A stretch of 64,000 nucleotides of DNA, taken from Streptomyces thinghirensis (GTDB lineage: Bacteria > Actinomycetota > Actinomycetia > Streptomycetales > Streptomycetaceae). How positions within the stretch are numbered: position 1 is the stretch's first letter; each line of letters opens with the position of its first letter. The DNA is taken from NCBI GenBank assembly GCA_021502835.1, contig JAKFGP010000024.1:1-64000 (forward strand), given 5' to 3'. Positions 47,513 through 57,568 of the stretch are shown here, in pieces. The notes below the pieces were generated by a model. It worked only from the letters and a program-made list of their open reading frames with translations. It searched no databases and was not told the DNA's origin. The position numbers and the translations under genes were made by a program.

Positions 47513-48469
47513 TCAGGACAGGTCGACGACCTGGCCGGCGTAGGTCAGGCCGGCGCCGAAACCGAGCAGCAGGACCTTGTCGCCGGGGGTGGCACGGCCG
47601 CTCTCCTTGAGGCGGCTGAGCGCCAGCGGCACGCTCGGCCGCCGAGGTGTTGCCGGTGTCGACGACGTCGTTGACGACGCGGTCCTGCGGCAGGCCCAGG
47701 TTGGCCGTCAGGGTGCGGATGATCCGGTTGTTGGCCTGGTGCGGCACGAACCAGGCGATGTCCTCCAGGGCGACACCGGCCGCGGCACGCCCGGTGGGCC
47801 ACGTCCGGCATGGTGGCCGTCGACCACTTGTAGACCAGGGGGCCGTTCATGGTGACGTACTCGCGGCCGTCGGCCTTCTCCGTGATGCCGAGCACCTCGT
47901 GCCGCGCCCCGTCGCTGCCCCCACACCGCCGGGCCGATGCCGGCCGTCTCGGAGCGGGACACCACGGCGGCGCCGGCGCCGTCACCGAAGATGACGAAGG
48001 TGTCCAGGTCGTTCGGGTCGATCCACTCGCTGGTCCGCTCGGCGCCGATGACCAGCGCGTGCCGCGCCTCGCCGAGCCGTACCGCGTTGGAGGCCATGGC
48101 CAGGGAGTAGGTGAAGCCGGCGCAGACCGCGTTCAGGTCGTAGGCACCGGAGTTGGGCAGGCCGATGCGGCTGGCGACCTCGGGCGCCACGCCGGGCATG
48201 CGGACACGGCGAGTGGCGCTGGCCACGATGGTGAGGTCCACCTCGGCCGGGTCGATGTCGGCCTCGAACACCGCCTTCTCGCCGGCCGCCGTGGCCATCG
48301 CGGCGATGGTCTCCTGCTCGTCCGCGTGGTGGCGGGTCCTGATGCCGGTGCGGCTCTCGATCCACTCCGGGGAGACGGTGGTCCGCTGCGACAGTTCCTC
48401 GTTGGACACGAGGCGGGTGGGCCGGTAGACCGCGAGGGCGGCTATGCGTGATCCGTGTGTGGTGAGCAT
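47513..48469 (-). CDS. KAS III (FabH-like) 3-oxoacyl-ACP synthase
   Basis: Decarboxylative condensation of an acyl-CoA with malonyl-ACP. The catalytic triad is visible: Cys in [12 protein letters not shown], His in PHQANNRI, Asn in [10 protein letters not shown]-terminal [20 protein letters not shown] and [12 protein letters not shown] are typical of FabH. About 318 residues, ending [21 protein letters not shown] precedes the ATG. Breaks lie near 47920, 47800 and 47640. With ACP, the FabG-like reductase and the condensation protein it forms a small dedicated acyl-starter set. No dehydratase or enoyl reductase is present, so a 3-hydroxyacyl or short branched chain is likely. Confidence 0.88.
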
Positions 48470-48542
48470 CTCTTCCCAACTGCGGTTCGGGTGGACGGAC
48501 TTGTGCGGTCCGGCCGTGACGGGCGCGCCTGCGTGAGGCCGC

Positions 48543-49519
48543 TCAGGCGTCGGACGGCTCCGCCATGGCCACGGCGATCCGCCGGGGGACCGGTGAACGG
48601 CTCGCGGGCGTGCGCGGCGAGCATGTTGTCGACGATCAGGACGTCGTCGCGCTGCCAGTCGAAGCGGACGGACGCCCCGCGGTAGCAGCCGCGCAGGTGG
48701 TCCAGCACGTCGTCGGGGATGGTGCCGCCGTCGCCGTAGAACGTGTGCGTGGGCAGGTCCTCGTCGTCGAAGATCGCGCGCAGTCCCGCGCCGACCTCCT
48801 CGGGAAGCGTGCTGGAGTGGAAGAACGTGGCGTGGTTGAACCACACCTCCTCGCCGCTCGTCGGGTGCCGGTGCACCGCGCGGCGGACCGCGGTGGTGCG
48901 CAGCCCTCCGTCGGGCCGCCACTCGGCCTCGACGCGCCGCTGCGCGCAGTACGCGGCCACGGCGTCCCGGTCGGAGGTGTTGAACGCCTCCTGCCAGGGC
49001 ACGCCGAACCCGGTGTGGAAGTTGCGCACCACCTGCCAGCCGCGCGCCTCGAACTCGGCCCGCACCTGCGGGTCGACCGCCGCGAGGACCCGCCGGATGT
49101 CGGCGATCGGCGTCGCGCCCAGGGGTGGTGGGCGGCTCCACGCAGTAGAAGTACAGCGTGCGCGGCCAGACCGCCTGGTACGAGTTCTCGTTGTGCAGGA
49201 AGATCTCCTCGGCCGGCGGGTAGTCCGTCGACGTGTAGACCTGGCCCTTGATGGTGGAGCGGGGCGAGGAGCGTTCGGCGTAGGCCAGCGGGGGCGTGCC
49301 GGAGAAGGCGTGCACGGTCTGGTCGAAGCCGTCGACACCGCCCACGTCGAAGCCGCGCAGCAGCAGCGCCCCGCGCTGGGCGAGCAGTGCGCGCAGTTCG
49401 GCGCGGTGCTCGGTGAGGTAGGCGTGGATGCCGGTGCCGGGGGCGTCCGGTCGGCACAGGCCGGGCACGGTTCCGGTGCCCAGCCAGCCGGCAGGGGTCT
49501 CTTCCGAGGTGATGGTCAT
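48543..49519 (-). CDS. SyrP/TauD-type Fe(II)/2-oxoglutarate dioxygenase B
   Basis: Non-haem iron hydroxylase, about 325 residues. N-terminal LRALLAQRGALLLRGFDVGG is the TauD-family lead; the iron ligands are His and Glu of FLHNENSYQ (HxE) and His of DNMLAAHAREPF, with a downstream Arg for 2-oxoglutarate. The stretch YTSTDYPPAEEIFLHNE is typical of the SyrP-like group, which beta-hydroxylates aspartate or similar residues on carrier proteins. The closely related copy at 49586 suggests two hydroxylation steps or two stereo-outcomes. Start ATG 49519 was chosen over an upstream TTG. Breaks lie near 49130 and 48590. Confidence 0.85.
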
Positions 49520-49585
49520 GGTCAACTCGCTTGGTCGTCGCGGCGTCGGGGGCCGGGAGGCCGGGGTACAGGGGACCGCCGGCGG

Positions 49586-50521
49586 TCAGTCGGACATGGC
49601 CACCAGCACCCGCCGGTCGCCCGTGTAGGGGGCGCCGGCCGTGCGCCAGCAGCAGGTTGTCGATGAGCAGCAGGTCGCCGGCGCGCCAGTCGACATCGAC
49701 CGCGTGGTCCAGGCCCCGGTCGCGGATCTGCGCCACGTACTCGGCGGGGATGGGGCTGCCGTCGGCGAAGGTCACCGACTGCGGCAGCTCGTCCTCGGAG
49801 AGGATGCGCGCGAGTTCCTTCGCGGTGTCGTCGCCGAGGCCGGCCGGGTGCCACTGGTCGGCCTGGTTGAACCACACCTCGGTGCCGGTCACCGGGTGGA
49901 CGGTGGTGGCGGGGCGCAGCGACTCGACGCGCAGGCTGCCGTCGCGCCGCCAGGCCCACTCAGCGCCCGCGCCCTTCAGGAACGCCTCCACCTCGCCCCG
50001 GTCGGACGTCTCGAAGGTGTCCTGCCAGCTCTTGCCGAGGCCGTAGCCGTCGTGCAGGTTCTGGACGTAGCGCACCCCGCCCGCGAAGGCGTCCCGCACC
50101 TGCGGGTCCAGCGACCGGAGCCACAGCGCCGCGTCGAGCACGGGGGTGGCGCCGCCCGAACCGGGAGTGATCTGGCAGAAGAACGCCAGCCGGGCGGGCC
50201 AGGCGTGGGCGTAGCTCATCTCGTTGTGCATCGAGATGGTGTACTCCTGCGGGTACTCCGTCGAGGTGTAGACGTTGCCCCCGACCTTGGTGCGCGGCGA
50301 GTTGCCGTGCACGTAGGCCAGCCGGTTCGGCAGCAGCCGGTCCAGCACCGGGTCCAGGGTGTCGGGCGTGACGCCGAAGCCGCGGAACACCAGCGCCTTC
50401 TCCCGCGTCAGCTCACCGGTCAGACCCCCTTCCAGGGCGTCCACCCGCCGCAGCAGCTCCTCGGGGCCGCCGCCCCGTCGGCCTTGATCTCCGTCGGTGC
50501 CCAGGCCGCGGTACTCGCCAT
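49586..50521 (-). CDS. SyrP/TauD-type Fe(II)/2-oxoglutarate dioxygenase A
   Basis: Paralogue of the next gene, about 311 residues. LTREKALVFRGFGVTPDTLD, iron ligands in SMHNEMSYAHAW (HxE) and LLLAHGRRP (His with Arg), and NVYTSTEYPQEYTISMHNE place it in the same SyrP-like group. It probably hydroxylates an Asx residue bound to an NRPS carrier domain. A strong ribosome site (GGAGAGGTGAC) precedes the ATG. Breaks lie near 50470 and 49640. The spacing of 66 bases to the paralogue and 64 bases to the thioesterase supports one transcript. Confidence 0.85.
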
Positions 50522-50585
50522 GTCACCTCTCCTCTCACTGTCGCTGTCACTGTCGTGTCGGTGCGGTGTGTACGGGGGCGCCGGC

Positions 50586-51357
50586 TCACGCCGGCCGGGC
50601 CACCGGGAGACGGGCCAGCCGCTCCGCGATGTCCGCCGGTCAGCTCCGCCTCCCGGGGCGCGAGGTAGAAGTGGTCGCCGGGGAAGGAACGCACGGCGAA
50701 GACGCCGCCGGTCAGCTCCGACCAGGCCCTCCACGCCCGGCCGGGTGACCCCCGGGTCGCGGTCGCCGAGGTACGCCACCATCGGGGCCCGCAGCACGGG
50801 CGGCCGTTTCCTGTCGTACGTCTCGATGAGCCGGTAGTCCGCCCGCAGCACCGGCAGCAGCAGTTCCCGCAGTTCAGGTACGGCGTAGGCGTCACCGCCG
50901 AGGGTGCCCAGCCGGGTCACCCCGGCCACCAGTACGTCGTCCGCCGCCCGGTGCAGCGCCGTGGGCCTGGTGACATGCGGCGCGGCCCGGCCGGAGAGCA
51001 GCAGCAGGGCCGGTCCCGGGCCGTCGGCCGGCGGAGCCTTCCAGGCGTACCGCGACCTCGTAGGCCACCGCCGCGCCCATGCTGTGGCCGAAGAGGACCA
51101 GCGGCAGGTCGCGTTGGGGGGTGAGCGCCTCGGAGATCCGGCCGGCCAGTTCCTCCATCGTCTCGACGCACGGCTCGTCCATCCGCCCTGGCGGCCCGGG
51201 TAGCGCACCGCGAGAGAGTTCGACGTCGGCGGGCAGCCGGGACGCCCAGCCGTGGAAGAGCCGGGCGTTTCCCCCGGCGTGCGGGAAGCACACCAGGCGC
51301 ACACGCGGCGCGACCGCTCCCCCGATAGTGGCGGAACCAGCTCCCCGGCCCGGTCAC
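50586..51357 (-). CDS. Type II thioesterase
   Basis: Alpha/beta-hydrolase that clears mis-primed carrier domains. VRLVCFPHAGGNARLF opens the family, FGHSMGAAVAYEVA contains the catalytic Ser, YLGDRDPGV the Asp, and FPGDHFYLAPRE the His. About 257 residues. The likely start is a GTG overlapping the ketoreductase stop, giving TGPGSWFRHYRGSGRAA before the conserved core. Breaks lie near 51290, 51195, 51045, 50725 and 50640. Confidence 0.85.
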
Positions 51358-52123
51358 AGCGCCATGCCGCCGTCGATCCGCACCACCTGACCGGTGATGT
51401 ACCGCGGCCTGCGGCGAGACCAGGTAGGAGACGAGGGAGGCGACCTCGTCGGGGGTGCCGAAGCGGGCCAGCGGGATGCGGCCCATGGCGTCCTTGGCGA
51501 CCGACTCGGGGACCCCGGCGACCATCTGGGCTATCGATGAATCCCGGGGCGACCGCGTTGGCCCGGATGCCGTACCGGCCGAACTCCTTGGCCAGCGCCT
51601 GGGTGAGGCCGATGATGCCGGCCTTCGACGCCGAGTAGTTGGTCTGCCCCGCGTTGCCGACCACGCCGGCCACCGAGGACAGCGTCACCACGGTGCCCTC
51701 GCGGCGGCGGATCATCGACCTGACCACCGAGCGCAGCAGGTTGTAGGTCCCGTCGAGGTTGGTGCGCAGCACGGAGTCCCACTCGTCGTCCTGCATCAGC
51801 GCCAGCGGCTGGTCGCGGGTGATGCCGGCGGACGTCACGACCGCCGTCACCGGGCCGAGGACCGACTCGACGTCGGCGACGAAGGCCCGCACCCCGACCC
51901 GGTCGGCGACGTCCACGCGGCGGGTCAGCACGCGGCGGCCCGCGGCCCGGATCTCCTTGGCGACCTGCTCGGCCGCGCTCTCGTCGGACCGGTAGCAGAT
52001 CGCGACGTCGAAACCGTCGTTCGCCAGCCGGGTGGCCACCGCCCGCCCGATCCCCCGCGACCCTCCGGTCACCAACGCGATCTGCCCGGACTCCTCCGGC
52101 ATCTGTCCCCCAAGCTCCGGCAT
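51354..52123 (-). CDS. FabG-like SDR 3-oxoacyl-ACP reductase
   Basis: NADPH-dependent reductase, about 256 residues. TGGSRGIGRAVATRLA binds cofactor, NLDGTYNLLRSV, catalytic Ser in TLSSVAGVVGNAGQTNYSASKAG with the YxxxK pair, GIRANAVAPGFI, and the end IDGGMAL are all FabG features. First gene of the supply operon; it may reduce the KAS III product to a 3-hydroxyacyl-ACP. Two consecutive ribosome-site/ATG units exist (52123 and 52102), so two N-termini are possible. Breaks lie near 51530 and 51410. Confidence 0.88.
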
Positions 52124-52132
52124 CTTTCCCCC
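52100..52132 (-). repeat. Duplicated ribosome site and start codon
   Basis: Read on the minus strand, GGGGGAAAGATGCCGGAG is followed three bases later by GGGGGACAGATGCCGGAG. Each unit carries its own purine-rich ribosome site and in-frame ATG, seven codons apart. This looks like a 21-base tandem duplication that doubled the initiation site of the first gene in the operon. Confidence 0.8.
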
Positions 52133-52174
52133 ATCCGTTCGGATGGGTCGAGCGTGTTCGCGGGCTATATCTGG

Positions 52175-52181
52175 CCTATAC
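52175..52181 (-). promoter_or_regulatory. Candidate -10 element of the supply operon
   Basis: GTATAGG on the minus strand, 52 bases before the ketoreductase start and identical to the heptamer before the MbtH gene. A second AT-rich block (GATATAG, about 52165-52171) lies just downstream. Together with the neighbouring TCGAGCG (near 52150), which resembles a SARP heptamer, this is the likely regulated promoter (inference). Confidence 0.4.
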
Positions 52182-52649
52182 GGCACCCTGCATCCGGCGC
52201 CCGCCCCCGCGCCCCGCGTGCGCCGGCCGCCCATCCGCGGGCGCGCGCGCCCTGATCACCGGGTACGCCGGTCCTCGCTGGTCGCCGCCGGTCCTCCTGG
52301 TGCATGAATCTGACGGGGACGCTTGGGTGGCCGACGGCCCGCAGGGCCGCGATGAGGCTCTGACTGTCCGGGCGGGCTTGGAGCTACTCCTGTCGGGGTG
52401 GTGAGGGCTGGAGGGCACGCATCCACTCTGGGGTCGGAGTTGTGGCGCGGGGTATGCAGAGCCAGCTGGCCTCTGGAGTTTGCGGAATGGAGCCTGCGGG
52501 GGCAACTGATCGTGCCAGCCTCGTCCGGCCCGAGTGGGCGGGATGGGGTATCGACCGTGACGCTCGTTTGACGCTCTGGGTGCACTCACGCTGTGCGGGG
52601 AATAAGAAAAGTGGCTCTGACCTGGTCTTTTCCGTGGCTCGCTCAGGCC
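52182..52649. other. Gap: right border of the biosynthetic cluster
   Basis: No recognised gene. A TGACGCTC motif at 52558-52565 and TTGACGCTC at 52568-52576 belong to the repeat set listed below. The rest shows no conserved frame. Confidence 0.4.
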
Positions 52650-52825
52650 GACATCTTTCCGATGACGCATCATGTGGAGTGTGTCGCGATCCTTGAGCCT
52701 GCCGATAAGGGCCGTTGACCTGCGGCTTTACTCGGTGTGCGGGATGTGCGCTATGCGCGTTACGGGCGAAATCTTGACGCTCGAATGATCGCTCTCCGAG
52801 GTGTCTTGACGCTCATTTGACGCTC
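52558..52825 (+). repeat. TTGACGCTC repeats flanking the trmA remnant
   Basis: TTGACGCTC or close variants occur at 52558-52565, 52568-52576, 52774-52782, 52806-52814 and 52817-52825, with TGATCGCTC at 52786-52794. They mostly come in pairs about 10-12 bases apart, one helical turn. The same paired motif is at 10503-10522 beside the intact trmA-like gene. Paired short repeats around an attachment core resemble arm-type sites of tyrosine integrases (inference). Confidence 0.55.
52650..52718 (+). pseudogene. Diverged copy of the trmA-like gene's last 23 codons
   Basis: The frame reads DIFPMTHHVECVAILEPADKGR then TGA. The intact gene at 8999-10352 ends DLFPMTSHVECVAILEPAAKGV. Both spans are exactly 69 bases; 18 of 22 residues match, while by hand count 47 of 69 bases match, most changes being silent. 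No upstream coding part is present. This is what an integrative element leaves when it inserts at the 3' end of a gene and supplies its own version of the tail. Confidence 0.8.
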
Positions 52826-53025
52826 GTTCTGATGGCGCGTCAGGTGCAATTCGGGATGCTGTGACCTGGGCTGCAGCGTGGGCTGAGGAACGTGCGTGGG
52901 CGGCCACGGTCCTGCCCGAGGGGTAGCGCGCCTCGGATCGTCGGGTGGGTTCGCTTGTCGGCGCGTACGGTGTGTGCCACCAATGACCGTGCACTTGCGC
53001 CGTTCGAGAGGGTGGCGATGCCGCC
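52719..53025. other. Gap after trmA remnant
   Basis: Holds three copies of the TTGACGCTC repeat (52774-52825) and no recognised gene. Confidence 0.4.
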
Positions 53026-54121
53026 GTGCCGAGCGATTCAGCGTCGCCCTACAGCCAGCGTCCCGTCGCTCAAGCGCGGAGGGCGAAAGCGCAGGAGTTG
53101 GTCGAGCGGCTCTTGGCTGAAGGACGCGTTCGAATCACGGACCCGAGCGACGACGAGGCCGCGGAGTGGCGGCGCGTCGTCAATTACGCGAAGCGGCACG
53201 GCATGGAGCCGGAAGGTCGCCGTATCGAGAAGGTTCCGTACGGTGGGCTCGGCCTGGAGTTCTTCCTTGCGGAAGGCCCGCATCCCAACGCGCGCAGTCA
53301 GCGGCCGACGGCGAGCGGTTCGGTTCCCGTGCCCGCGCGGCTGGCGCATCTTCATCCGGTTGTGGCTGTGCTCAAAGACGACGACCAGCATTTGTTGATG
53401 CCATCTTCGTTGCGCCGCAGGTCACTTTTGCTGCTCCAAGGGCTCGCTGCTGAGGCGGTGCGACAGGGCCACGAAGTGAGAGCAGCCCACCTCCAAGTTC
53501 TACAGGCGCGAGGGCGGAGTGGACATCGTCGTTGACGGCTTCGCCTATACCGTCACCGTCAGGCAGGAGTTCCCCGAGTCCTCGATTCCGGAGCGATCCG
53601 CGCGCCTCGTCGTGGAGATCGCGCACGGCCTGACCAGGCGGTCGGGACGGTGGCGTGACCGGAAGAACAGGACGCTTGAGCAGGCTCTGGGCGTGATCCT
53701 CGCAGAGATCGAAGAGCTTGCGGTGGAGGACGCGGAACACAGAGCGAACGATGAACGTAAGCGGCGGGAGCGTGAGATCCGCTGGCGGGCAGCCGTGGAG
53801 GAGGCGAAGGAACTTGCGCTCCGGGAGCAGCTCGCCGCTGTGCTGCGCGAAGAGGCTGGACTATGGCGTGAAGCTGCCCTGATCGGGGAGTACTGCGATG
53901 CTCTGGAGCGGCGTCTTGGAGCGCTGGAGGCGGACGGTGACGAACAGCCCACAGGATCGCAGCATCGTTGGCTGGACTGGGCACGCCGGTACGCACGGGA
54001 CATCGACCCGCTGCAGCGGCCTCCGGGTATGCCGACGCTGCGTGAGCCGACGCCGGATGAGCTGCGGCCGTACCTGAAGGGTTGGAGCGCGCACGAGCCC
54101 AAACGCCAGGCTGAACCGTAG
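53026..54121 (+). CDS. Uncharacterised actinobacterial accessory protein
   Basis: About 365 residues across a break near 53490. N-terminal PVAQARRAKAQELVERLLAEGRVRI and a segment with KFYRREGGVDIVVDGFAYTV, then a long charged helix (AEHRANDERKRREREIRWRAAVEEAKELALREQLAAVLREE) that is probably a coiled coil, and a C-terminal RWLDWARRYARDIDPLQRPPGMP...LRPYLKGWSAHEP. This C-terminal pattern occurs in streptomycete accessory proteins, often misnamed PE-PGRS family, of unknown function. No enzyme motif is visible. The GTG at 53026 gives the longest reasonable frame. Confidence 0.5.
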
Positions 54122-54283
54122 AAGGCGGAGCCTGGATCAGCGCTGGCGCAGGTGGGCGAGCGCCTTGTCGTTCGGCGGTGATGAGAGGCGTAGCGGCCGC
54201 AGCGTTACGGGCTCAACGTGCGAGTGGTCGCCAGGTTCCTCGCACTCTGTATTGGAGATGGTACGTAAAGATACCCTTGCGCT

Positions 54284-54896
54284 GTGCCGGGTGAAGAAGA
54301 GCACGTAAAGGGCGCCGAGGCGGTGCAAGCCGGGTCAAGCTGCTGGCTCGAAGGCACCATGCGTGTGTCCCAGTCCTACACCAACCTCGAGGGCGTGTGG
54401 GCGCGGAAGCTCACCCTGCGGTGGCCGAACGGGAACGGGACGCCGTTCTCGTACGACCTTGGCGGGGTCATGCGGGGCGGTGACTGGGACGGCCAGATGT
54501 TCTGTGCCGAGGTGAAGTGGCGGCGGAACGCGAGCGACCAAGGTCCCGCCTACAAAAGCTTTCCGGCCAAGTGCTACGTGGCGCTGAGCCAGGGATACAT
54601 GCTCGGAGACCACTACATGTGGATCAGTTGGGCGCCCTTCCGCGCCAACGACTGGGACCAGCTCACCAGCCCTCCAGGCGATCCGAGAGGCCGTACTCGC
54701 AGAGTCGCTGCGCATCTTCGGTATCGAGGATCCCGGAACGGCTGCAGAGTCGATCAAAGATGAGCTGCTGGTGGACTTGTCAGAGCGACTCTGGCTGGTC
54801 GTGATGTCGGAGAAGCAAGAGAAGCTGGTCCCGCTGGACGACTGGCGCGGGGTTGTGGCCAACTTCTACAACAGCCAGGGGAGGTCGGCATGGTGA
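54284..54896 (+). CDS. Putative PD-(D/E)XK nuclease-like protein
   Basis: About 204 residues across a break near 54680. The core has FSYDLGGVMRGGDWDGQMFCAEVKWRR: an acidic residue after a beta-strand, then E-x-K (AEVKW), the spacing and hydrophobic pattern of a PD-(D/E)XK nuclease. Downstream are CYVALSQGYMLGDHYMWISWAPF, ESLRIFGIEDPGTAAES and LVVMSEKQEKLVPLDDWRGVVANFYNSQ. I do not recognise a named family. GTG start; its stop overlaps the start of the next gene, so they form a two-gene unit in mobile DNA. Nuclease assignment is inference from a short motif. Confidence 0.5.
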
Positions 54897-56313
54897 CGCC
54901 GATGGCGCCGGAGATCAACAGCGCGCTCGACCACCCTGATCCCCGGCAAGCGGTCGAGCGCGTCAAGGATGTGGTGCAACGACGTCTCCTGGACGTCTAT
55001 CCCACAGCCCGGATTGTGCGGACGGACTTCTTCAACCACACCTACGTACCGGATCTGTTGATGACATGGAGCTCCGGCGCTCACCGCCCGAACGCCGGGT
55101 CTACCTTCGTGCTTCCGGCGATCCTGGACTTCTGGCTTCGGACGTCCAGCTGCTCGGGCGCGAGCAGCAACCGCTGGTGGTGCCCTCGCCCAATTGGGGA
55201 CCGGGCCCGCACGGGAGCAACTGGAAGCCGTTGCCGAGGAACGTCACACACTCGTGCTCGATCCCTCCGGGCTCGGGGGCGCTGCCGGCCCGCACCCCAC
55301 GAGGACACCGACGGCTCTGGCATCCGACGCGATCGTCGAGGGTGGCCGCGGCATCATGGGAGCGGGGCCAAGTCGACCGCTTCCTGTACGCGGTCGGCAC
55401 AGGCGTGGAGGCAGCCCGCGAAGGCCGGACAGAACCCACTCGCCTGGCCCTCTCCCAGGTCTCCAGGCACACGGTGCCCGACGTCTCGCGCCGTATGTCC
55501 ACGTTGATGGCGGCTATGTGGCAGGGAAGTGGCCGGTCACTGTCGGAGTTTCCGGTCAGTGTGCCCCACCTGGCGTCTCTCGACGAGACCTCGCTGAGCC
55601 TTCTGCTGGCCTCTCCGGAGATCAGGAAGCGGGATTCTGGCGACGTATCCGACCGCTCGTGGACGTCAGGACTCTCCTGCGGACAGGCATCACGGACACC
55701 CCCAATCTCCAGCACTTGATGCGCAGCGCGGTGCAGACGTGGAAGGGGCACGTCTGCAGTTGGTGGTGGAACCAGAGTCCGCGAGAACCGGTGGAGCGTG
55801 GCGCTGGGTTATCGAAAATGGGCATCTTGGCCTGCATGGCCCCGGATTCGTGGCCTACGTAGCTTCCAGTCGTAAGGATCTACACGCTCCAGAAGAGTTT
55901 GGCGCCCCGCTACTGGCAGAGGTTCGGGAACGCGCCGCCAGGTTTGCCATCCCGTTGACATCCATCCGCATGTTGATGACCAACCGCAGTATTGGCTATG
56001 ACGCTCCGGGCGAAGACGTCACTCATGACCCGCAGCTCGACGGCATTAGCGCTGCGTTGGGGCAGGAAAAGAGGTGTGATCGAAGCACAGGCTCTGACAT
56101 CCACCCGGATTCCCTTGCGGTGCAATTTTGTCAGCAGGATCGCCAGCCCGCCGGGGAGCAAGGGCACTCGTTCCCTCGTTGAATTGTTGGGAACGCTACA
56201 CTTCGGTTGTTCCTGGGTTGACCGCCGAGGAAGCAGCGCAACTTGCGCATCTGCTCGACTCGGGTGAACCGACGCCTGCGCGCTGGGAGCAAGCCAATCT
56301 ATTCGATGGCTGA
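54890..56313 (+). CDS. Uncharacterised partner of the nuclease-like protein
   Basis: About 475 residues across at least five frame breaks. Readable blocks: ALDHPDPRQAVERVKDVVQRRL, VRTDFFNHTYVPDLLMTW followed by ERRVYLRAS (a possible inactive nuclease-like strand pair), DAIVEGGRGIMGAG, DRFLYAVGTGVEAAREGRTEPTRLALSQVSRHTVPDVSRRMS, LASLDETSLSLLLASPEI, RWVIENGHLGLHGPGFVAYV, SIRMLMTNRSIGYDAPGEDVTHDPQ and a C-terminal LTAEEAAQLAHLLDSGEPTP. No family recognised. It overlaps the upstream gene by seven bases and is closed by a hairpin at 56397-56423, so the pair is a discrete operon. Its place beside integrase genes suggests a cargo function such as phage defence (inference). Confidence 0.5.
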
Positions 56314-56396
56314 TTCCTGAATTTCACCCGCCCTCTCGTGCGTTCTCGGACAGCCTGTCGAAGGACGTCACGGCAGCACGCCGGTCCGACTCGATA

Positions 56397-56423
56397 GAGC
56401 AGGCGCTTAGAAGGCGCCTGCTC
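56397..56423. terminator. Hairpin after the two-gene unit
   Basis: GAGCAGGCGC pairs perfectly with GCGCCTGCTC across a 7-base loop, 84 bases past the stop at 56313. Typical factor-independent stem for this GC range; supports the two-gene operon boundary. Confidence 0.7.
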
Positions 56424-56664
56424 CATCTTCGCGTTCTCTGGCCGTCGAGGGGCAGGTATGGGTGGGTTCGGGCAGATTCGCCGACAGCAGACACATTGAG
56501 TCCCATACGGACTGGATTAACTCGGCGAAGGAAGCAAACCTAGAGCGGTCTTGAGAAAGCAGAACCTGCTCTCTGCGCATCAGTCGGGACCGCGAGAGGT
56601 GCGTGTCGCGGGCGCAACATAGCCGACGATCGCCGGTTGGCCAAACCGGCGCTTCTCCAGACCA
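56424..56664. other. Gap without recognised gene
   Basis: No conserved frame. AT content is higher than in the surroundings (for example near 56515-56575), consistent with a promoter region for the following gene. Confidence 0.35.
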
Positions 56665-57338
56665 TTGAATGACCAGGGGATGCCGACGCGTCCCGATGTC
56701 TCGTGTGAGGAGTCATGTAGCTTGTCGAAGCTGGCAATAGGTGAATCGTCCTTGCTCTCTGCGGACCATGTTCGCGCCCTTCTGGAGTGGATCCAGGAGG
56801 AATCTTCGGGAGCCGTTTTCCTTTCCTCGCCTCTATTGCGGGCACCGCCCTTTCGCCGGGTGAAGCAGCCTCGGTCCGGGTGCAGGACGTGACGCTCCCG
56901 GACGGGGAGTTCGGGGAGGTGTTGGTCCGTGCCGGAGAGGGCCGGAAGGTTCCTGTCTCACCGGACGTCGTGGGTGTGCTGAGGCGCTGGATTGACGAGG
57001 CGGGTTTGGAAGCTGAAGACCTGTTGTTCCCGGCCGAGCGGGGTGGGCCGTTGGCGTCCTCCGAATACAAGAGGGCGTGGAGGCGCGCTCGTCAAGCGGT
57101 GTTGAGCCCGGACGAGGTGCAGGCGGGCTTGGGGGAGCAGGTCTCCAGCCTTCGTGACTCCTGTCTGGACCGCTGGCTTGAGGCGGGCGTACCTGCGTGG
57201 GGTGTCGCCGAGTGGGCTGGCGTGAGTGCGAGCTGGATTGCGCTGCGGTACCCGCACCGCTTCCGGCTGGAAGACATCGAGATCGACTGGGGCCACCTGG
57301 AAGAGATCCTGCGCCTTCCGGACATTCCCGAGCGGTAG
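56665..57338 (+). CDS. Tyrosine-recombinase-like protein lacking catalytic residues
   Basis: About 224 residues across a break near 56815. LSADHVRALLEWIQEE then ALSPGEAASVRVQDVTL, EVLVRAGEGRKVPVSPDVVGVLRRWI, SSLRDSCLDRWLEAGVPAWGVAEWAGVSASWIALRYPHRF align with the catalytic half of tyrosine recombinases (GLRxxEALxLxWxDI; HxLRH; LGHxxxxxTxxYxH). The first Arg is absent (LSPGE), the HxLR His is Ser, and the LGH His is Val or Ser; the Lys loop, second Arg and RYPH Tyr remain. It may be a regulator or a decayed integrase. No N-terminal arm-binding domain. Confidence 0.55.
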
Positions 57339-57568
57339 TTCTCCGTCCCGCGCTCGGACTTACGATCCGAGCGCGGGGAGCACCGCCGCATGCATCCTGA
57401 ACGTCAGCGGTCCACGCTTTGCGCGTTCGTGTCACATAGCTCGGCCGTACAGCGAACTGGTCCCACTGCTCCTGACAGGGCCGGTTGACCCGCGCCGTGG
57501 ACCGCCGACAGCCCGGCTGAACCAATTCTCCCCTTCGCCTTTCCTTCCCTGTCTCCGAGGACTCGCGC
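57339..57568. other. Gap before the excisionase gene
   Basis: No recognised gene. This stretch probably carries the promoter of the excisionase-integrase pair. Confidence 0.35.

Noticed and set aside
49586..50521. Clavaminate-synthase/VioC-type arginine hydroxylase
   Set aside because: The HxE ligand context (MHNEMSY) and the short TauD-like N-terminus fit SyrP-type enzymes better. Arginine modification genes for capreomycidine are absent.
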